DNA from: ZC4RG30 sp964455685
GTDB taxonomy: Bacteria > Pseudomonadota > Gammaproteobacteria > Steroidobacterales > Steroidobacteraceae
Reading direction: 5' to 3'
DNA: 64,000 nucleotides
NCBI GenBank assembly: GCA_964455685.1
Contig: CAYVZE010000001.1
Location: 1-64,000, forward strand
Shown here: piece after piece, positions 51,188 through 59,450 of the stretch
Position numbering within the stretch: the first letter of the stretch is position 1
Layout: every line of letters starts with the position of its first letter
The notes under the pieces: generated by a model
Database searches by the model: none
What the model was told of the DNA's origin: nothing
What the model saw: only the letters and a program-made list of their open reading frames with translations
Made by a program: the position numbers and the translations under genes

Positions 51188-52123
51188 TTACTGCCGCAAG
51201 GCGGCCGGGGAGACAGCGAAATGCTGGCTGAACCGGCGCCTGAAATGGCGCAGGTCGGAGAAGCCGCAGCGGCGCGCGATCTCCTCCACCGACAGGCTGC
51301 GGAATCGCGGATCAAGCAACATCTGCCGTGCACGTCCAAGCCGCAGTTCCATCAGTTCGCGCCGGAAAGTCGTCCCGCGGCTGGCAAAGGCCTGGTGGAA
51401 CTGGCGGACCGAGATGCCCAGGAATCCGGCCACCTCCTCCGCCCGCAGCCGGGGCGAGGACGCCAGCTCCTCCAGCGCCTGGTGCGCGGCATCGTACGGG
51501 CCGTGCGGCGGCAGCTCCTCGCTGGCCGAGGCCACCGCCAGCGCGAACACCGTGCCGAAATGGCGTACCAGCACCTCCGGCGAAGCCGCCGGCAGGCTGG
51601 CGGTGCTGCAGGCGGTGTTCATCAGGTCCAGCAGCCGTGACACCCACGGGGAGGTGCTCGGATAGGGCGCCGCCACCACGGGCCGCACCCCCTTGAGCTG
51701 TGCCCGCAGCCAGTCGCCGGGCATGTGGACGGAGATGCTCTCCCCCCGTCCGAAGATGGCCATCTCGTAGGGTTCACGGCTGTCGACCAGCACGCACCGG
51801 TCGCTGCCGAACTCCACCTCGCGCCCGCACTGCCGCAGCCACCCCCGGCCGCGCAGCAGGTGGATCACGCTGACCATGCCCCCCTGGCCGTGCGCGATGT
51901 CGCCGCGGGTGCGGCGCACGACCTGGGTGCCGCGCACGTCGATGTGGCTCAGTCGCAGGTCGCCGAAGCGGCGCTGCCGCAACGACGCCTCGAAGCGGCC
52001 TTCGTCCTCGATGCGCAGGTCCACGGCATTGATGGCCCGGCCCACCGTGCGCTGCCAGAAGTCCCTCACCCCCGAAGGCGGCACGCCCTCGGTGCTCCAG
52101 CACTGTTCCTTCACCGCGGACAC
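51188..52123 (-). CDS. AraC family transcriptional regulator (copy 2)
   Basis: The 311-residue protein has an N-terminal AraC-binding-like domain (RCVLVDSREPYEMAIFGRGE, matching DECILLDGREPVEL in copy 1) and C-terminal double helix-turn-helix (EEVAGFLGISVRQFHQAFAS, then SVEEIARRCGFSDLRHFRRR). The GTG at 52123 lies close to the stop of the upstream decayed gene; a GTG at 52114 is also possible. Its place directly before the TonB receptor suggests that it controls that gene. Confidence 0.87.
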   Translation of the reverse strand: MSAVKEQCWSTEGVPPSGVRDFWQRTVGRAINAVDLRIEDEGRFEASLRQRRFGDLRLSHIDVRGTQVVRRTRGDIAHGQGGMVSVIHLLRGRGWLRQCGREVEFGSDRCVLVDSREPYEMAIFGRGESISVHMPGDWLRAQLKGVRPVVAAPYPSTSPWVSRLLDLMNTACSTASLPAASPEVLVRHFGTVFALAVASASEELPPHGPYDAAHQALEELASSPRLRAEEVAGFLGISVRQFHQAFASRGTTFRRELMELRLGRARQMLLDPRFRSLSVEEIARRCGFSDLRHFRRRFSQHFAVSPAALRQ

Positions 52124-52128
52124 CGGCC

Positions 52129-53399
52129 CTAGAACCCCCGCTGCACGTCGAACACCGAGAACATGCGCTCGCCGGTGGCGAAGTGGCGCATGTTCTCGCG
52201 CACCACCAGCCAGCGCAGCTCGTTCTCGCTCATCCTGCCAGGCGAGGCATCCGCCGCCACGGCCACCGGCGCCCCCGCCCAGGGCGCCAGGATCAGGTTG
52301 GGCGCGTCCCACAGGGGATGGTCACGGCCCAGCGGCGCCTGCCAGGCCCAGTTCAGCGCAGCGACCATCACCACGTCGGCCTGCCCGACCAGTGAGGCCA
52401 GTTCCTCCGGCTGGCCGACATAGCTGACGAAGCCGGGCGGATTCCGGTTGACCGGGTCGGTGGCGATCACCTTCATGCCGATGGCGTGCGCCATGCGCGC
52501 GATCTCGGTGCCGTAGGTGGCATGGTCCACGCCGTCGTGGAAATGCGAGATGTCGTTGTAGGCCACCACGTGGCCGGAACCATACACCTTCAGCGCCACG
52601 TTCGAGCGCAACTCCACCGGGAAGTCCGGGAAGGACTGCCAGGTGCGCCCGATCCAGCCCATCAGGTGGTCGGGAATCTGCCGTCCCACGAACACATTGT
52701 CGGCGATGTAGAAGTCCTTCGAGCCGGACCAGTCGCTGGTGATGCCGATGCCCACGTCCTCGAAGCGCGAGTGGCGCACCACCAGGCCGGAGGAACCGAT
52801 GATGCGCTTGCGGCCAGCGAGGATGGCCACTTCGGTATTGCGGAAGGTGATGCCCTCGAAGTGGATGTGGTCGGCAGCCGTCACGTCGAACAGCGTGCCC
52901 AGCCCGCCGCCGTAGCGGAAGCGCTGGTCCTTGTACACGCCCGCATGCACCAGGATCACGTCGCCCGGCTGCACGCGCGGCAGGTAGGCGTTGAACCAGT
53001 CCGAATGCGAGGCGCCCAGGTTGAACGCCGCCAGCAGGCCGGTGAATGCCGGCTGCTGCCTCTCCCCCTGGTATCCGGCTCGAGGTCGAACACGCTGCCG
53101 GCGAACATGTGCGGGGTGGCGTAGTCGACCGCAAGGTACTTCACCTGCTCGCCACCGAGGCGCAGCAGCGGCAGGCCTTCGCGCCACTGCGGGGAACCCT
53201 TGCGGCGATAGCGCACGCTGACGCTGGCGTTGCGGTTGGCGTCGCCCTCCAGCATCCATTCGAACCCCAGTGACCACAGGGTCGGCGGCTCGACGACGAG
53301 CTCGCCTGGCACGACCCGGTCCGCGTCCCCGGATCCTGCGGCCACGGCAGCACCGGCAAGAAGCGCCCCCGCCACCCCCCAATTCCTCATTGTTCTCAT
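52129..53399 (-). pseudogene. Chimeric remnant: secreted parallel beta-helix protein fused to a truncated D-2-hydroxyacid dehydrogenase
   Basis: The gene starts at 53399 with a signal peptide (MRTMRNWGVAGALLAGAAVA) and a fibronectin-like segment. The frame breaks near 53070-53078 and continues in another frame with a right-handed beta-helix region (AGRKRIIGSSGLVVRHSRFE, SDWSGSKDFYIADNVFVGRQ). Near 52507-52515 it switches to a 2-hydroxyacid dehydrogenase (EIARMAHAIGMKVIATDPVN). About 50-60 residues then seem missing near 52351-52362, because VVMVAAL runs straight into NWAWQAPLGRDHPLWDAPN, losing the catalytic Arg/Glu/His region. Neither part can be functional as read. Assembly error is the alternative. 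Confidence 0.7.
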
Positions 53400-53535
53400 G
53401 CTTCATCCGACAGGATGTTGGAACGTGAACATAGCATCCGGGCGCCGGGAGCGGACCTCCCGTCATCGCGTCTTGACCTGCCATGGCTCCGGCGTATAAC
53501 GGACCCATCATCCGGGGCTTCGCCCGGGAGGCCGC

Positions 53536-53952
53536 ATGCAGTCGCTGATGCGTGATCGGGACTGGTCGAGACGGCACTTCCTGCTGCTGGGCATCATGCT
53601 GCCCGCGATGCCGGCCGCGGCCGGGCTCCCCCTTGCCGGTGACTCCCTGGCCCGCCCCGGCCCGGCCATTCCGCTGGCGATTGCCTCCCGCGAACGCTTG
53701 ACGCCGCAGCTGCACGCCGCCCCTGCGCTGCTGGTCCTGCACGGCGACCGCCTGGCGCGACTGAACCAGCTGCGCCGGCGCCTGGCGCAGGATGTGCCGT
53801 CGCTGGTGGCGCTGCACCTGGACGCCACCGACCTGCTGATGTGGAACATTGCCTCCACCGAAGCCGGCGTCACCGCTGCCGGCCTCGACGGCGAAGTGTT
53901 TGCACTCACACACGACGCCAGGCTTTCGGCATCCGCAGAGGCACGCGCATGA
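53536..53952 (+). CDS. Tat-exported small protein of unknown function in hydroxylase cassette
   Basis: The 138-residue protein has a twin-arginine-like motif SRRHFLLLG at residues 11-19 followed by a hydrophobic stretch, so Tat export is likely. The rest contains TPQLHAAPALLVLHGDRLAR and DLLMWNIASTEAGVTAAGLD, with no recognised domain. Its stop overlaps the cytochrome start (ATGA), tying it to the flavocytochrome genes. The p-cresol hydroxylase operon of Pseudomonas has an extra gene of unknown function (pchX); equivalence is only a positional guess. Confidence 0.7.
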   Translation: MQSLMRDRDWSRRHFLLLGIMLPAMPAAAGLPLAGDSLARPGPAIPLAIASRERLTPQLHAAPALLVLHGDRLARLNQLRRRLAQDVPSLVALHLDATDLLMWNIASTEAGVTAAGLDGEVFALTHDARLSASAEARA

Positions 53953-54326
53953 ACACCCCGGCAGGACTTCCCGCCCGGCGCGCCAGGGCCGCGATTGCCG
54001 CCATCGCCATCCTGTTCACGGCCGGCGCCTGGGCCGGCCCGGACGGCAGCTGGAGTTCCGGCGCCGAGGCCTATGAAAAAGTCTGCGCGCGCTGCCACCA
54101 GGCGGGCGTGGGCCCGGAGTTGCGCGGTCGCAAGCTGCCAGCGGCATACACCAAGGTCATCGCCCGGAATGGCTTCCGCGCCATGCCGGCCATGCCGGCG
54201 ACGGCCATCGATGAAGCCACGCTGGACCAGATCGCCGCCATGATCGAAGCCTCGCCTGAACCGCCCGGCGCGGCAGCGGCCCCCGCAACCCCGTCCACCG
54301 CCAACACACCGGGCGCCCGACGCTGA
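53949..54326 (+). CDS. c-type cytochrome subunit of a flavocytochrome hydroxylase (PchC-like)
   Basis: The 125-residue monohaem cytochrome has a signal peptide (to about AGAWA) and haem motif CARCH (Cys46, Cys49, His50). A Met in the AMPAMPAT segment is the probable sixth ligand. Small periplasmic cytochromes of this size form the electron-accepting subunit of p-cresol methylhydroxylase and eugenol hydroxylase. It lies 14 bases before the flavoprotein gene, which supports that pairing. The C-terminus is Pro/Ala-rich. Confidence 0.85.
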   Translation: MNTPAGLPARRARAAIAAIAILFTAGAWAGPDGSWSSGAEAYEKVCARCHQAGVGPELRGRKLPAAYTKVIARNGFRAMPAMPATAIDEATLDQIAAMIEASPEPPGAAAAPATPSTANTPGARR

Positions 54327-54340
54327 AGGAAGGAAAGGCC

Positions 54341-55897
54341 ATGGCGACTCCGACACCTTCCTATGCCGTACTCCCGCCAGGCGTCTCCGCGGAGGACTTC
54401 ACCACTGCGCTGGCCGCGTTCGCGGACATCCTCGGCCCGGACAACGTGACCACTGACGCGCTGCAATTGCTGCCCTACGGCAAGCTGATGGAGTCCGGAT
54501 CCGAAGAGGACCACCGCCCTTCCGCCGTGCTGCGCGCGACCACCGTGCCGCAGATCCAGCAGCTGGTGGGCGTGTGCAACCGCTACCGCATCCCCATCTG
54601 GACCATCTCCACCGGCCGCAACTTCGGCTATGGATCCGCAGCCCCCGCGACACGCGGGCAGGTCATCCTCGACCTGAAGCTGATGAACAGGATCATCAAC
54701 GTCGACCCGGTGCTGTGCACTGCGCTGGTGGAGCCCGGCGTGACCTACCAGCAGCTCAAGGACTACCTGGAGGAAAACGACATCCCGCTGTGGCTGTCCT
54801 GCCCTGCGCCCTCGGCCATCGCCGGCCCGCTGGGCAACACCGTGGACCGCGGCGTGGGCTACACGCCTTATGGCGAGCACTTCATGATGCAGTGTGGCAT
54901 GGAGGTCGTGCTGGCCAATGGCGACGTGCTGCGCACCGGCATGGGGGGTGTGGAAGGCACCACCGCCTGGCAGGCGTTCAAGTGGGGCTACGGCCCCTAC
55001 CTCGACGGCATCTTCACCCAGTCCAACTACGGCATCGTGACCAAGATGGGCATCTGGCTGATGCCCGCGCCGCCGGTGTACAAGCCCTTCGGCATCCGCT
55101 TCGAGCACGATGCGGACATCGTCAAGATCGTCGACACCCTGCGGCCGCTGCGCATCGCCGGCGTGATCCCCAACGCCATGGTGTTCGCCAACATCATGTG
55201 GGAGGCCGCGGCGCTGTTCCCACGCAGCAAGTACTACGAGGGCAAGGGCACCACGCCCGACGAGGTGCTCGAGGAGATCAAGCGCAAGGAAGGCCTGGGC
55301 GCCTGGAACGTCTATGCGGCGCTGTACGGCACGCAGGAACAGGTGGACGTGAACTGGGCCATCATCCGGAACGCCGTCGAGGCAGCCGGCGGCGGCACCT
55401 TCATCACCGAGGAGGAAGCGGCCGGTACCGAGCCGTTCACCTATCGCGCCAAGCTGATGCGCGGCGACATGACGCTGCAGGAGTTCGGCCTGTACAACTG
55501 GCGCGGCGGCGGCGGCTCGATGTGGTTCGCGCCGGTGTGCGCCGCCCGCGGTGACGAGACCATCGAACAGACACGGCTGGCCAAGGAGATCCTTGGCAAG
55601 CACGGCTTCGACTACGTGGCCGAGTACATCGTGGGCATGCGCGACATGCACCACATCATCGACCTGCTGTTCGACCGCACCAATCCCGACGAGACTGCCG
55701 CCGCCGCGACCTGCTTCGGTGAACTGTTGACGGAGTTCGGCAAGCGCGGCTATGCCGTGTACCGGGTCAACACCGACTTCATGGACCAGACCGCAGACCT
55801 GTACGGCCCGGTCAAGCGCAAGGTCGACCAGATCCTCAAGCGGGCACTGGACCCGAACGGCATCCTGGCGCCGGGGAAGTCGGGGATCCGCCTCTGA
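54341..55897 (+). CDS. FAD-binding flavoprotein subunit of p-cresol/eugenol-type hydroxylase (VAO family)
   Basis: This vanillyl-alcohol-oxidase-family enzyme oxidises 4-alkylphenols through a quinone methide and passes electrons to its cytochrome. The 518-residue protein has the FAD domain (PIWTISTGRNFGYGSAAP, CPAPSAIAGPLGNTVDRGVG, FTQSNYGIVTKMGIWLMP) and the substrate cap (LYNWRGGGGSMWFAPVC), ending LDPNGILAPGKSGIRL. No signal peptide is seen, as in PchF, which can be exported with its partner. I cannot tell from sequence whether the substrate is p-cresol, eugenol or another 4-alkylphenol. Confidence 0.88.
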   Translation: MATPTPSYAVLPPGVSAEDFTTALAAFADILGPDNVTTDALQLLPYGKLMESGSEEDHRPSAVLRATTVPQIQQLVGVCNRYRIPIWTISTGRNFGYGSAAPATRGQVILDLKLMNRIINVDPVLCTALVEPGVTYQQLKDYLEENDIPLWLSCPAPSAIAGPLGNTVDRGVGYTPYGEHFMMQCGMEVVLANGDVLRTGMGGVEGTTAWQAFKWGYGPYLDGIFTQSNYGIVTKMGIWLMPAPPVYKPFGIRFEHDADIVKIVDTLRPLRIAGVIPNAMVFANIMWEAAALFPRSKYYEGKGTTPDEVLEEIKRKEGLGAWNVYAALYGTQEQVDVNWAIIRNAVEAAGGGTFITEEEAAGTEPFTYRAKLMRGDMTLQEFGLYNWRGGGGSMWFAPVCAARGDETIEQTRLAKEILGKHGFDYVAEYIVGMRDMHHIIDLLFDRTNPDETAAAATCFGELLTEFGKRGYAVYRVNTDFMDQTADLYGPVKRKVDQILKRALDPNGILAPGKSGIRL

Positions 55898-55969
55898 TCG
55901 CACCGCCACCGGCTGCCTTGCAGCGTCCAGGCCTGCGCCCGCGTGCCGCGGCACTGGCGCGTGCCGCGC

Positions 55970-57037
55970 TCACGCGGCCTTCCCCGCGCGATTCGCGGCC
56001 GGCGCGCCGGCCACCAGCAGCTCGGCGATCTGCACCGCATTGAGCGCCGCACCCTTCAGCAACTGGTCGCCGGCCACGAACAGCGCCACGGAACGGCCGG
56101 TCGGGTCGCTGACGTCCTGGCGGATGCGGCCGACCAGGATGTCGTCCTGCCCGGAGGCATCCTTCGGCATCGGGAAGTAGTTGCGCCCGGGGTCATCGAC
56201 CACCTTCACGCCCGGCGCGCCCTCGACGATGCGCCGCACTTCCTGTGCGCTGATCGGGGACTCGCACTCGAAGTTGACCGCCACGCAGTGGGCGCGCAGC
56301 ACCGGGATGCGCACGCAGGTGGCCGAGATGCGGATCTGCTGGTCATCGAAGATCTTGCGCGTCTCGCGCATCACCTTCAGCTCCTCCTCGTTGTAGCCGT
56401 TGTCCGGATCCACCTTCGAGTTGTGGCTGAAGGCGTTGAAGGCGTAGGGGTGCGGCAGGACCTTCGGCTCGAAGGGCCGGCCCTCCAGGTAGGCACGCGT
56501 GGACTCGCGCAGCTCCTCCATCGCGGCAGCGCCGGCGCCGGATGCAGCCTGGTACGTGGCCACCACCAGCCGGCGGATGCGGTTGACCTTGTGCACGGGC
56601 CACAGCGGCGTGATCGAGATGATGGTCGAGCAGTTGGGATTGGCGATGATGCCCTGGTGTTCGAAGGCAGCCTCCGGGTTGATCTCCGGGACCACCAGCG
56701 GAACGCCCTCGTCGAGGCGGAAGGCCGAGGAGTTGTCGATCACCACCGCACCCGCGGCCACCGCGGCCGGGCCGAAGCGCCTGGAGATGGAACTGCCGGC
56801 CGAGAACAGCGCGATGTCCACGCCCTCGAAGCTGCGCTCGGTGAGTTCCTGCACCGGCACCTGCCGTCCCCTGTACTCCAGCGTCCTGCCGGCCGAACGG
56901 GCCGAGGCCAGCAGGCGCAGCTCGGACAGGGGGAAGCGTCGCTGCTCGAGGCAGCCGATCAGGTCGATGCCGACGGCACCGGTGGCGCCGACGATGGCGA
57001 CGACGGGATTCGCCGGCAGGGAACGGGGACTGGACAT
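55970..57037 (-). CDS. asd: Aspartate-semialdehyde dehydrogenase
   Basis: Asd makes aspartate semialdehyde for lysine/diaminopimelate, threonine, methionine and isoleucine. The 355-residue protein has the NADP motif VGATGAVG, the nucleophile Cys136 in NPNCSTIISITPLWP, and the RAHCVAVNFE substrate-binding His/Arg region. It looks like the shorter Asd class found in Gram-positive and many proteobacterial genomes. It is alone on the minus strand, preceded by a short ORF and a terminator hairpin that suggest attenuation. Confidence 0.96.
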   Translation of the reverse strand: MSSPRSLPANPVVAIVGATGAVGIDLIGCLEQRRFPLSELRLLASARSAGRTLEYRGRQVPVQELTERSFEGVDIALFSAGSSISRRFGPAAVAAGAVVIDNSSAFRLDEGVPLVVPEINPEAAFEHQGIIANPNCSTIISITPLWPVHKVNRIRRLVVATYQAASGAGAAAMEELRESTRAYLEGRPFEPKVLPHPYAFNAFSHNSKVDPDNGYNEEELKVMRETRKIFDDQQIRISATCVRIPVLRAHCVAVNFECESPISAQEVRRIVEGAPGVKVVDDPGRNYFPMPKDASGQDDILVGRIRQDVSDPTGRSVALFVAGDQLLKGAALNAVQIAELLVAGAPAANRAGKAA

Positions 57038-57112
57038 GGCTTTCAGGACTCCTGTGGTTGATGCAGGGCGGTTCTCGGCTTTGCCGGCCGCGCAGGAGTC
57101 CCTGGAAACGAA

Positions 57113-57142
57113 AGAGGCCCCGTCGCTGCCGGCGGGGCCTCT
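57113..57142 (-). terminator. Intrinsic terminator in the asd leader (likely attenuator)
   Basis: AGAGGCCCCG (57113-57122) and CGGGGCCTCT (57133-57142) form a perfect 10-bp GC-rich stem with a ten-base loop. On the minus strand it is followed by TTTCGTTT. It sits 76 bases before the asd start and just after a short ORF, so read-through would be needed to express asd from the upstream promoter. Confidence 0.75.
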
Positions 57143-57172
57143 CGTGGAAATCTCGTATGGTGCTGCTGACGC

Positions 57173-57244
57173 CTACGCGAGATCCTCCGACGAAACCCCG
57201 ATGGGCTTGCGGATGGCTTTCAGCGTTTTGGTCAGGGCGAACAT
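57173..57244 (-). CDS. Putative leader peptide of the asd attenuator
   Basis: This is a 23-codon ORF beginning MFALTKTLKA and ending SSEDLA-stop. It holds three Lys, two Thr and two Ile codons, all end products of the aspartate family. Its last codons (ATCTCG) can pair with CGAGAT downstream (57151-57156), giving an alternative hairpin before the terminator. No Shine-Dalgarno is visible; the predicted promoter would start the transcript almost at its ATG. Confidence 0.4.
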   Translation of the reverse strand: MFALTKTLKAIRKPIGVSSEDLA

Positions 57245-57252
57245 CGCCGGCT

Positions 57253-57281
57253 AAGCTAGCCGTTCCCGATGGCGCTGTAAA
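57253..57281 (-). promoter_or_regulatory. Putative promoter of the asd leader
   Basis: On the minus strand TTTACA (57276-57281) is followed by 17 bases and TAGCTT (57253-57258). The -35 is a good match and the -10 a weak one. Transcription would begin near 57245, next to the leader ATG, implying a leaderless or nearly leaderless message. Confidence 0.4.
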
Positions 57282-57341
57282 GCGCGGCGCCCCTGGCTGC
57301 CCGCCCCCGCGATGCAGCAACCCGCTGCAGGAGACATGCAA

Positions 57342-58043
57342 ATGAACACCCGGATTTCCCTCGCCGCCACAGCCGCCCTGGCGCTGCCCGGCCTGCTGCT
57401 GGCTGCCCCGGCCACACGCGAGTACCCGGTGCAGGACTTCGACGCACTGGTCGTGTCCATGGACATCGACGTGGACGTCACCACCGGGCCGGCGCGCAGC
57501 GTGGTGGCCGAGGCGCGCAACGGCAGCTTCGAGGACCTGCGCGTGAACATCGAGAACGGCGTGCTGCGCATCGACCGGCCGCGCCGCAGCTGGTTCAAGG
57601 TGAGCCGGCGCGAGGACTACCGCGTGCGGGTGGTCACACCGGCGCTGAAGTCGGTCGAGGCCTCCTCCGACGCCGACGTGACCGTGCAGGGCGACCTGCA
57701 CGGGGATTTCACGGTCGTCACCTCCTCGGACGCCGAGGTCGACATCCGCGGCCTCAATGCCGGCAGCATCACGGCCCGCGCCAGCTCGGGCGGTGACATC
57801 GAGCTGGCCGGCCGCTGCGTCACGCTCAACGCCCGCGCGTCCTCCGGCGCGGACATCGACGCCGAGCGGCTGCAGTGCGAGAACGCCCAGGTCGAGGCCT
57901 CCAGCGGCAGCGAAATCTCCGTGCGGGCGACCGGCCGCATCAGCGGCAGCGTCTCCAGCGGCGCCGAGGTGGAGGTGTATGGCGCCGGCGGGACGGTGGA
58001 AGTGGCCGAATCCTCGGGCGGCCGTGTGCGGCGCAAGTTCTGA
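57342..58043 (+). CDS. Secreted DUF2807 (GIN domain) protein
   Basis: The 233-residue protein has a signal peptide (MNTRISLAATAALALPGLLL to about AAPA) and a GIN/putative auto-transporter adhesin-like beta-helix domain: NARASSGADIDAER, QVEASSGSEISVRATGR, GSVSSGAEVEVYG repeat the SSGxxI/V pattern of the family. Members are envelope proteins of unclear function. ATG codons at 57312, 57336 and 57342 are in frame; 57342 has the best distance from AGGAG. It is divergent from the asd leader. Confidence 0.85.
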   Translation: MNTRISLAATAALALPGLLLAAPATREYPVQDFDALVVSMDIDVDVTTGPARSVVAEARNGSFEDLRVNIENGVLRIDRPRRSWFKVSRREDYRVRVVTPALKSVEASSDADVTVQGDLHGDFTVVTSSDAEVDIRGLNAGSITARASSGGDIELAGRCVTLNARASSGADIDAERLQCENAQVEASSGSEISVRATGRISGSVSSGAEVEVYGAGGTVEVAESSGGRVRRKF

Positions 58044-58047
58044 CCGC

Positions 58048-58668
58048 TCAGCGCGGGCGCTCCATCCGGAACACGCTCTCCGGCGTCACCTCCACGTAGG
58101 CATCGGTGCCGCCGGCACGCAGCACGGGACGCGCCGCCGCGGTGTCGTAGACGCCATCCACCAGCAGGCGACGCGAGATGTGCGCCGCCACCACCTCCCC
58201 GAACACCACCCAGTTGGGCATGGGATTGCCCTGGTGATCGTGCAGCTGCACCACCTGCGTCACCCGGCACTCGAAGGACACCGGGCTCTCGGCCACGCGC
58301 GGCGCGCCCACCTTCCTGGCCGGCAGCGGCGTGAGCCCGGCCAGGTCGAATTCGCTGACCCCGCCGGGCAGGGAGCCCGAGGTGGCATTCATCTGCGCAG
58401 CCAGGGCGCGCGTGGCCAGGTTCCACACGAACTCACCGGTCCGCCGCGCATTGCGCAGCGTGTCCTTCTCTCCCGAGCTGGCGAAACCGATCACGGGCGG
58501 CTTGTAGGCAAAGGCATTGAAGAAGCTGTAGGGCGCGAGGTTGAAGCGCCCTGCCCCGTCATGGGTAGAGATCCAGCCGATGGGGCGCGGGCCGATGATG
58601 GCGTTGAAGGGATCGTGTGCGAGTCCGTGGCCCTTGGCCGGCTCGTAATAGTGGAAGTCGGAATCCAT
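58048..58668 (-). CDS. Flavin reductase family protein (DIM6/NTAB)
   Basis: The 206-residue FMN-binding split-barrel protein contains PFNAIIGPRPIGWISTHD, GRFNLAPYSFFNAFAYKPP and GEKDTLRNARRTGEFVWNLA, the signature of the flavin reductase-like domain. These proteins reduce FMN for two-component monooxygenases or have unknown roles. The start at 58668 fits the family; a GGGGGG tract suggests an alternative start at 58704. It converges on the GIN-domain gene with four bases between the stops. Confidence 0.87.
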   Translation of the reverse strand: MDSDFHYYEPAKGHGLAHDPFNAIIGPRPIGWISTHDGAGRFNLAPYSFFNAFAYKPPVIGFASSGEKDTLRNARRTGEFVWNLATRALAAQMNATSGSLPGGVSEFDLAGLTPLPARKVGAPRVAESPVSFECRVTQVVQLHDHQGNPMPNWVVFGEVVAAHISRRLLVDGVYDTAAARPVLRAGGTDAYVEVTPESVFRMERPR

Positions 58669-58840
58669 CCATGGATGGTGCACCAGCCAGCCCCCCTGCG
58701 ACATGCCTGACGCACCGCACCAATCGATGGCGCCACACGGCGACATCCACCACGCGGCATGACGATGCAGCAATCTTCGCGCCGGAATGTGGCCCACGGC
58801 CTTGCCACGGGCGAGGCCCATCCGCAAGACTCGCACGCTC

Positions 58841-59419
58841 ATGCGCAACACCACCCCTGACGCGGGCCGCCGCCGGCTGCTCGGATACCTCACCGCCGGC
58901 CCTGCCCTGTTCGTGGCCGCGCCGCTGGTCCATGCCAACATGCCGCTGATCCCCGAGCACATGCAGGCCGGTCCGCGCGTGCTGTCGATGAGGAACACGC
59001 ACACCGGCGAGCGGCTGGAAACCTGCTACTTCGATGCGGGCAGCTACGTGCCGGATGCGCTGGGCAGGCTCAACCAGGTGCTGCGCGACCATCGCAGCGG
59101 CGAGGTGGCGCAGATGGATCCGAGCCTGTACGACCAGCTGCACGCCCTGGCGGTGATGGCCGGCTGCAAAGCGCACTTCGAGATCATCTCCGGCTACCGC
59201 TCGCCGGCCACCAACGAGAACCTGCGCAAGGCCAGCACCGGCGTGGCCCGGCGCAGCCTGCACATGGAAGGCCGCGCCATCGACGTGCGCCTGCCCGGCT
59301 GCCGCACTTCGCGGCTGCGCGACCTGGCGGTGGAACTGGGCGCCGGCGGCGTGGGCTACTACGCCAAGTCGGACTTCGTGCACCTGGACACGGGCCGGGT
59401 CCGTTACTGGACCGGCTGA
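58841..59419 (+). CDS. DUF882 / YcbK-like peptidase M15 family protein
   Basis: The 192-residue protein has a Tat-type signal (RRRLLGYLTAGPALFVAAP) and a M15-like domain: HFEIISGYRSPATNENLRK and RRSLHMEGRAIDVRLPGCRT carry the zinc-binding His/Asp residues, and FVHLDTGRVRYW the last His. E. coli YcbK (MepK) is a peptidoglycan endopeptidase that cuts 3-3 cross-links. It is convergent with the L,D-transpeptidase gene that would make such links, the same pairing as ycbK-ycbB. Confidence 0.9.
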   Translation: MRNTTPDAGRRRLLGYLTAGPALFVAAPLVHANMPLIPEHMQAGPRVLSMRNTHTGERLETCYFDAGSYVPDALGRLNQVLRDHRSGEVAQMDPSLYDQLHALAVMAGCKAHFEIISGYRSPATNENLRKASTGVARRSLHMEGRAIDVRLPGCRTSRLRDLAVELGAGGVGYYAKSDFVHLDTGRVRYWTG

Positions 59420-59450
59420 GCCGCCCCGATCCGCCCCGGTTCCGGGGCCG

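Noticed and set aside
57038..57341. A lysine riboswitch upstream of asd
   Set aside because: I could not find the conserved multi-helix lysine-aptamer core. A short ORF, alternative pairing and terminator explain the leader more simply.
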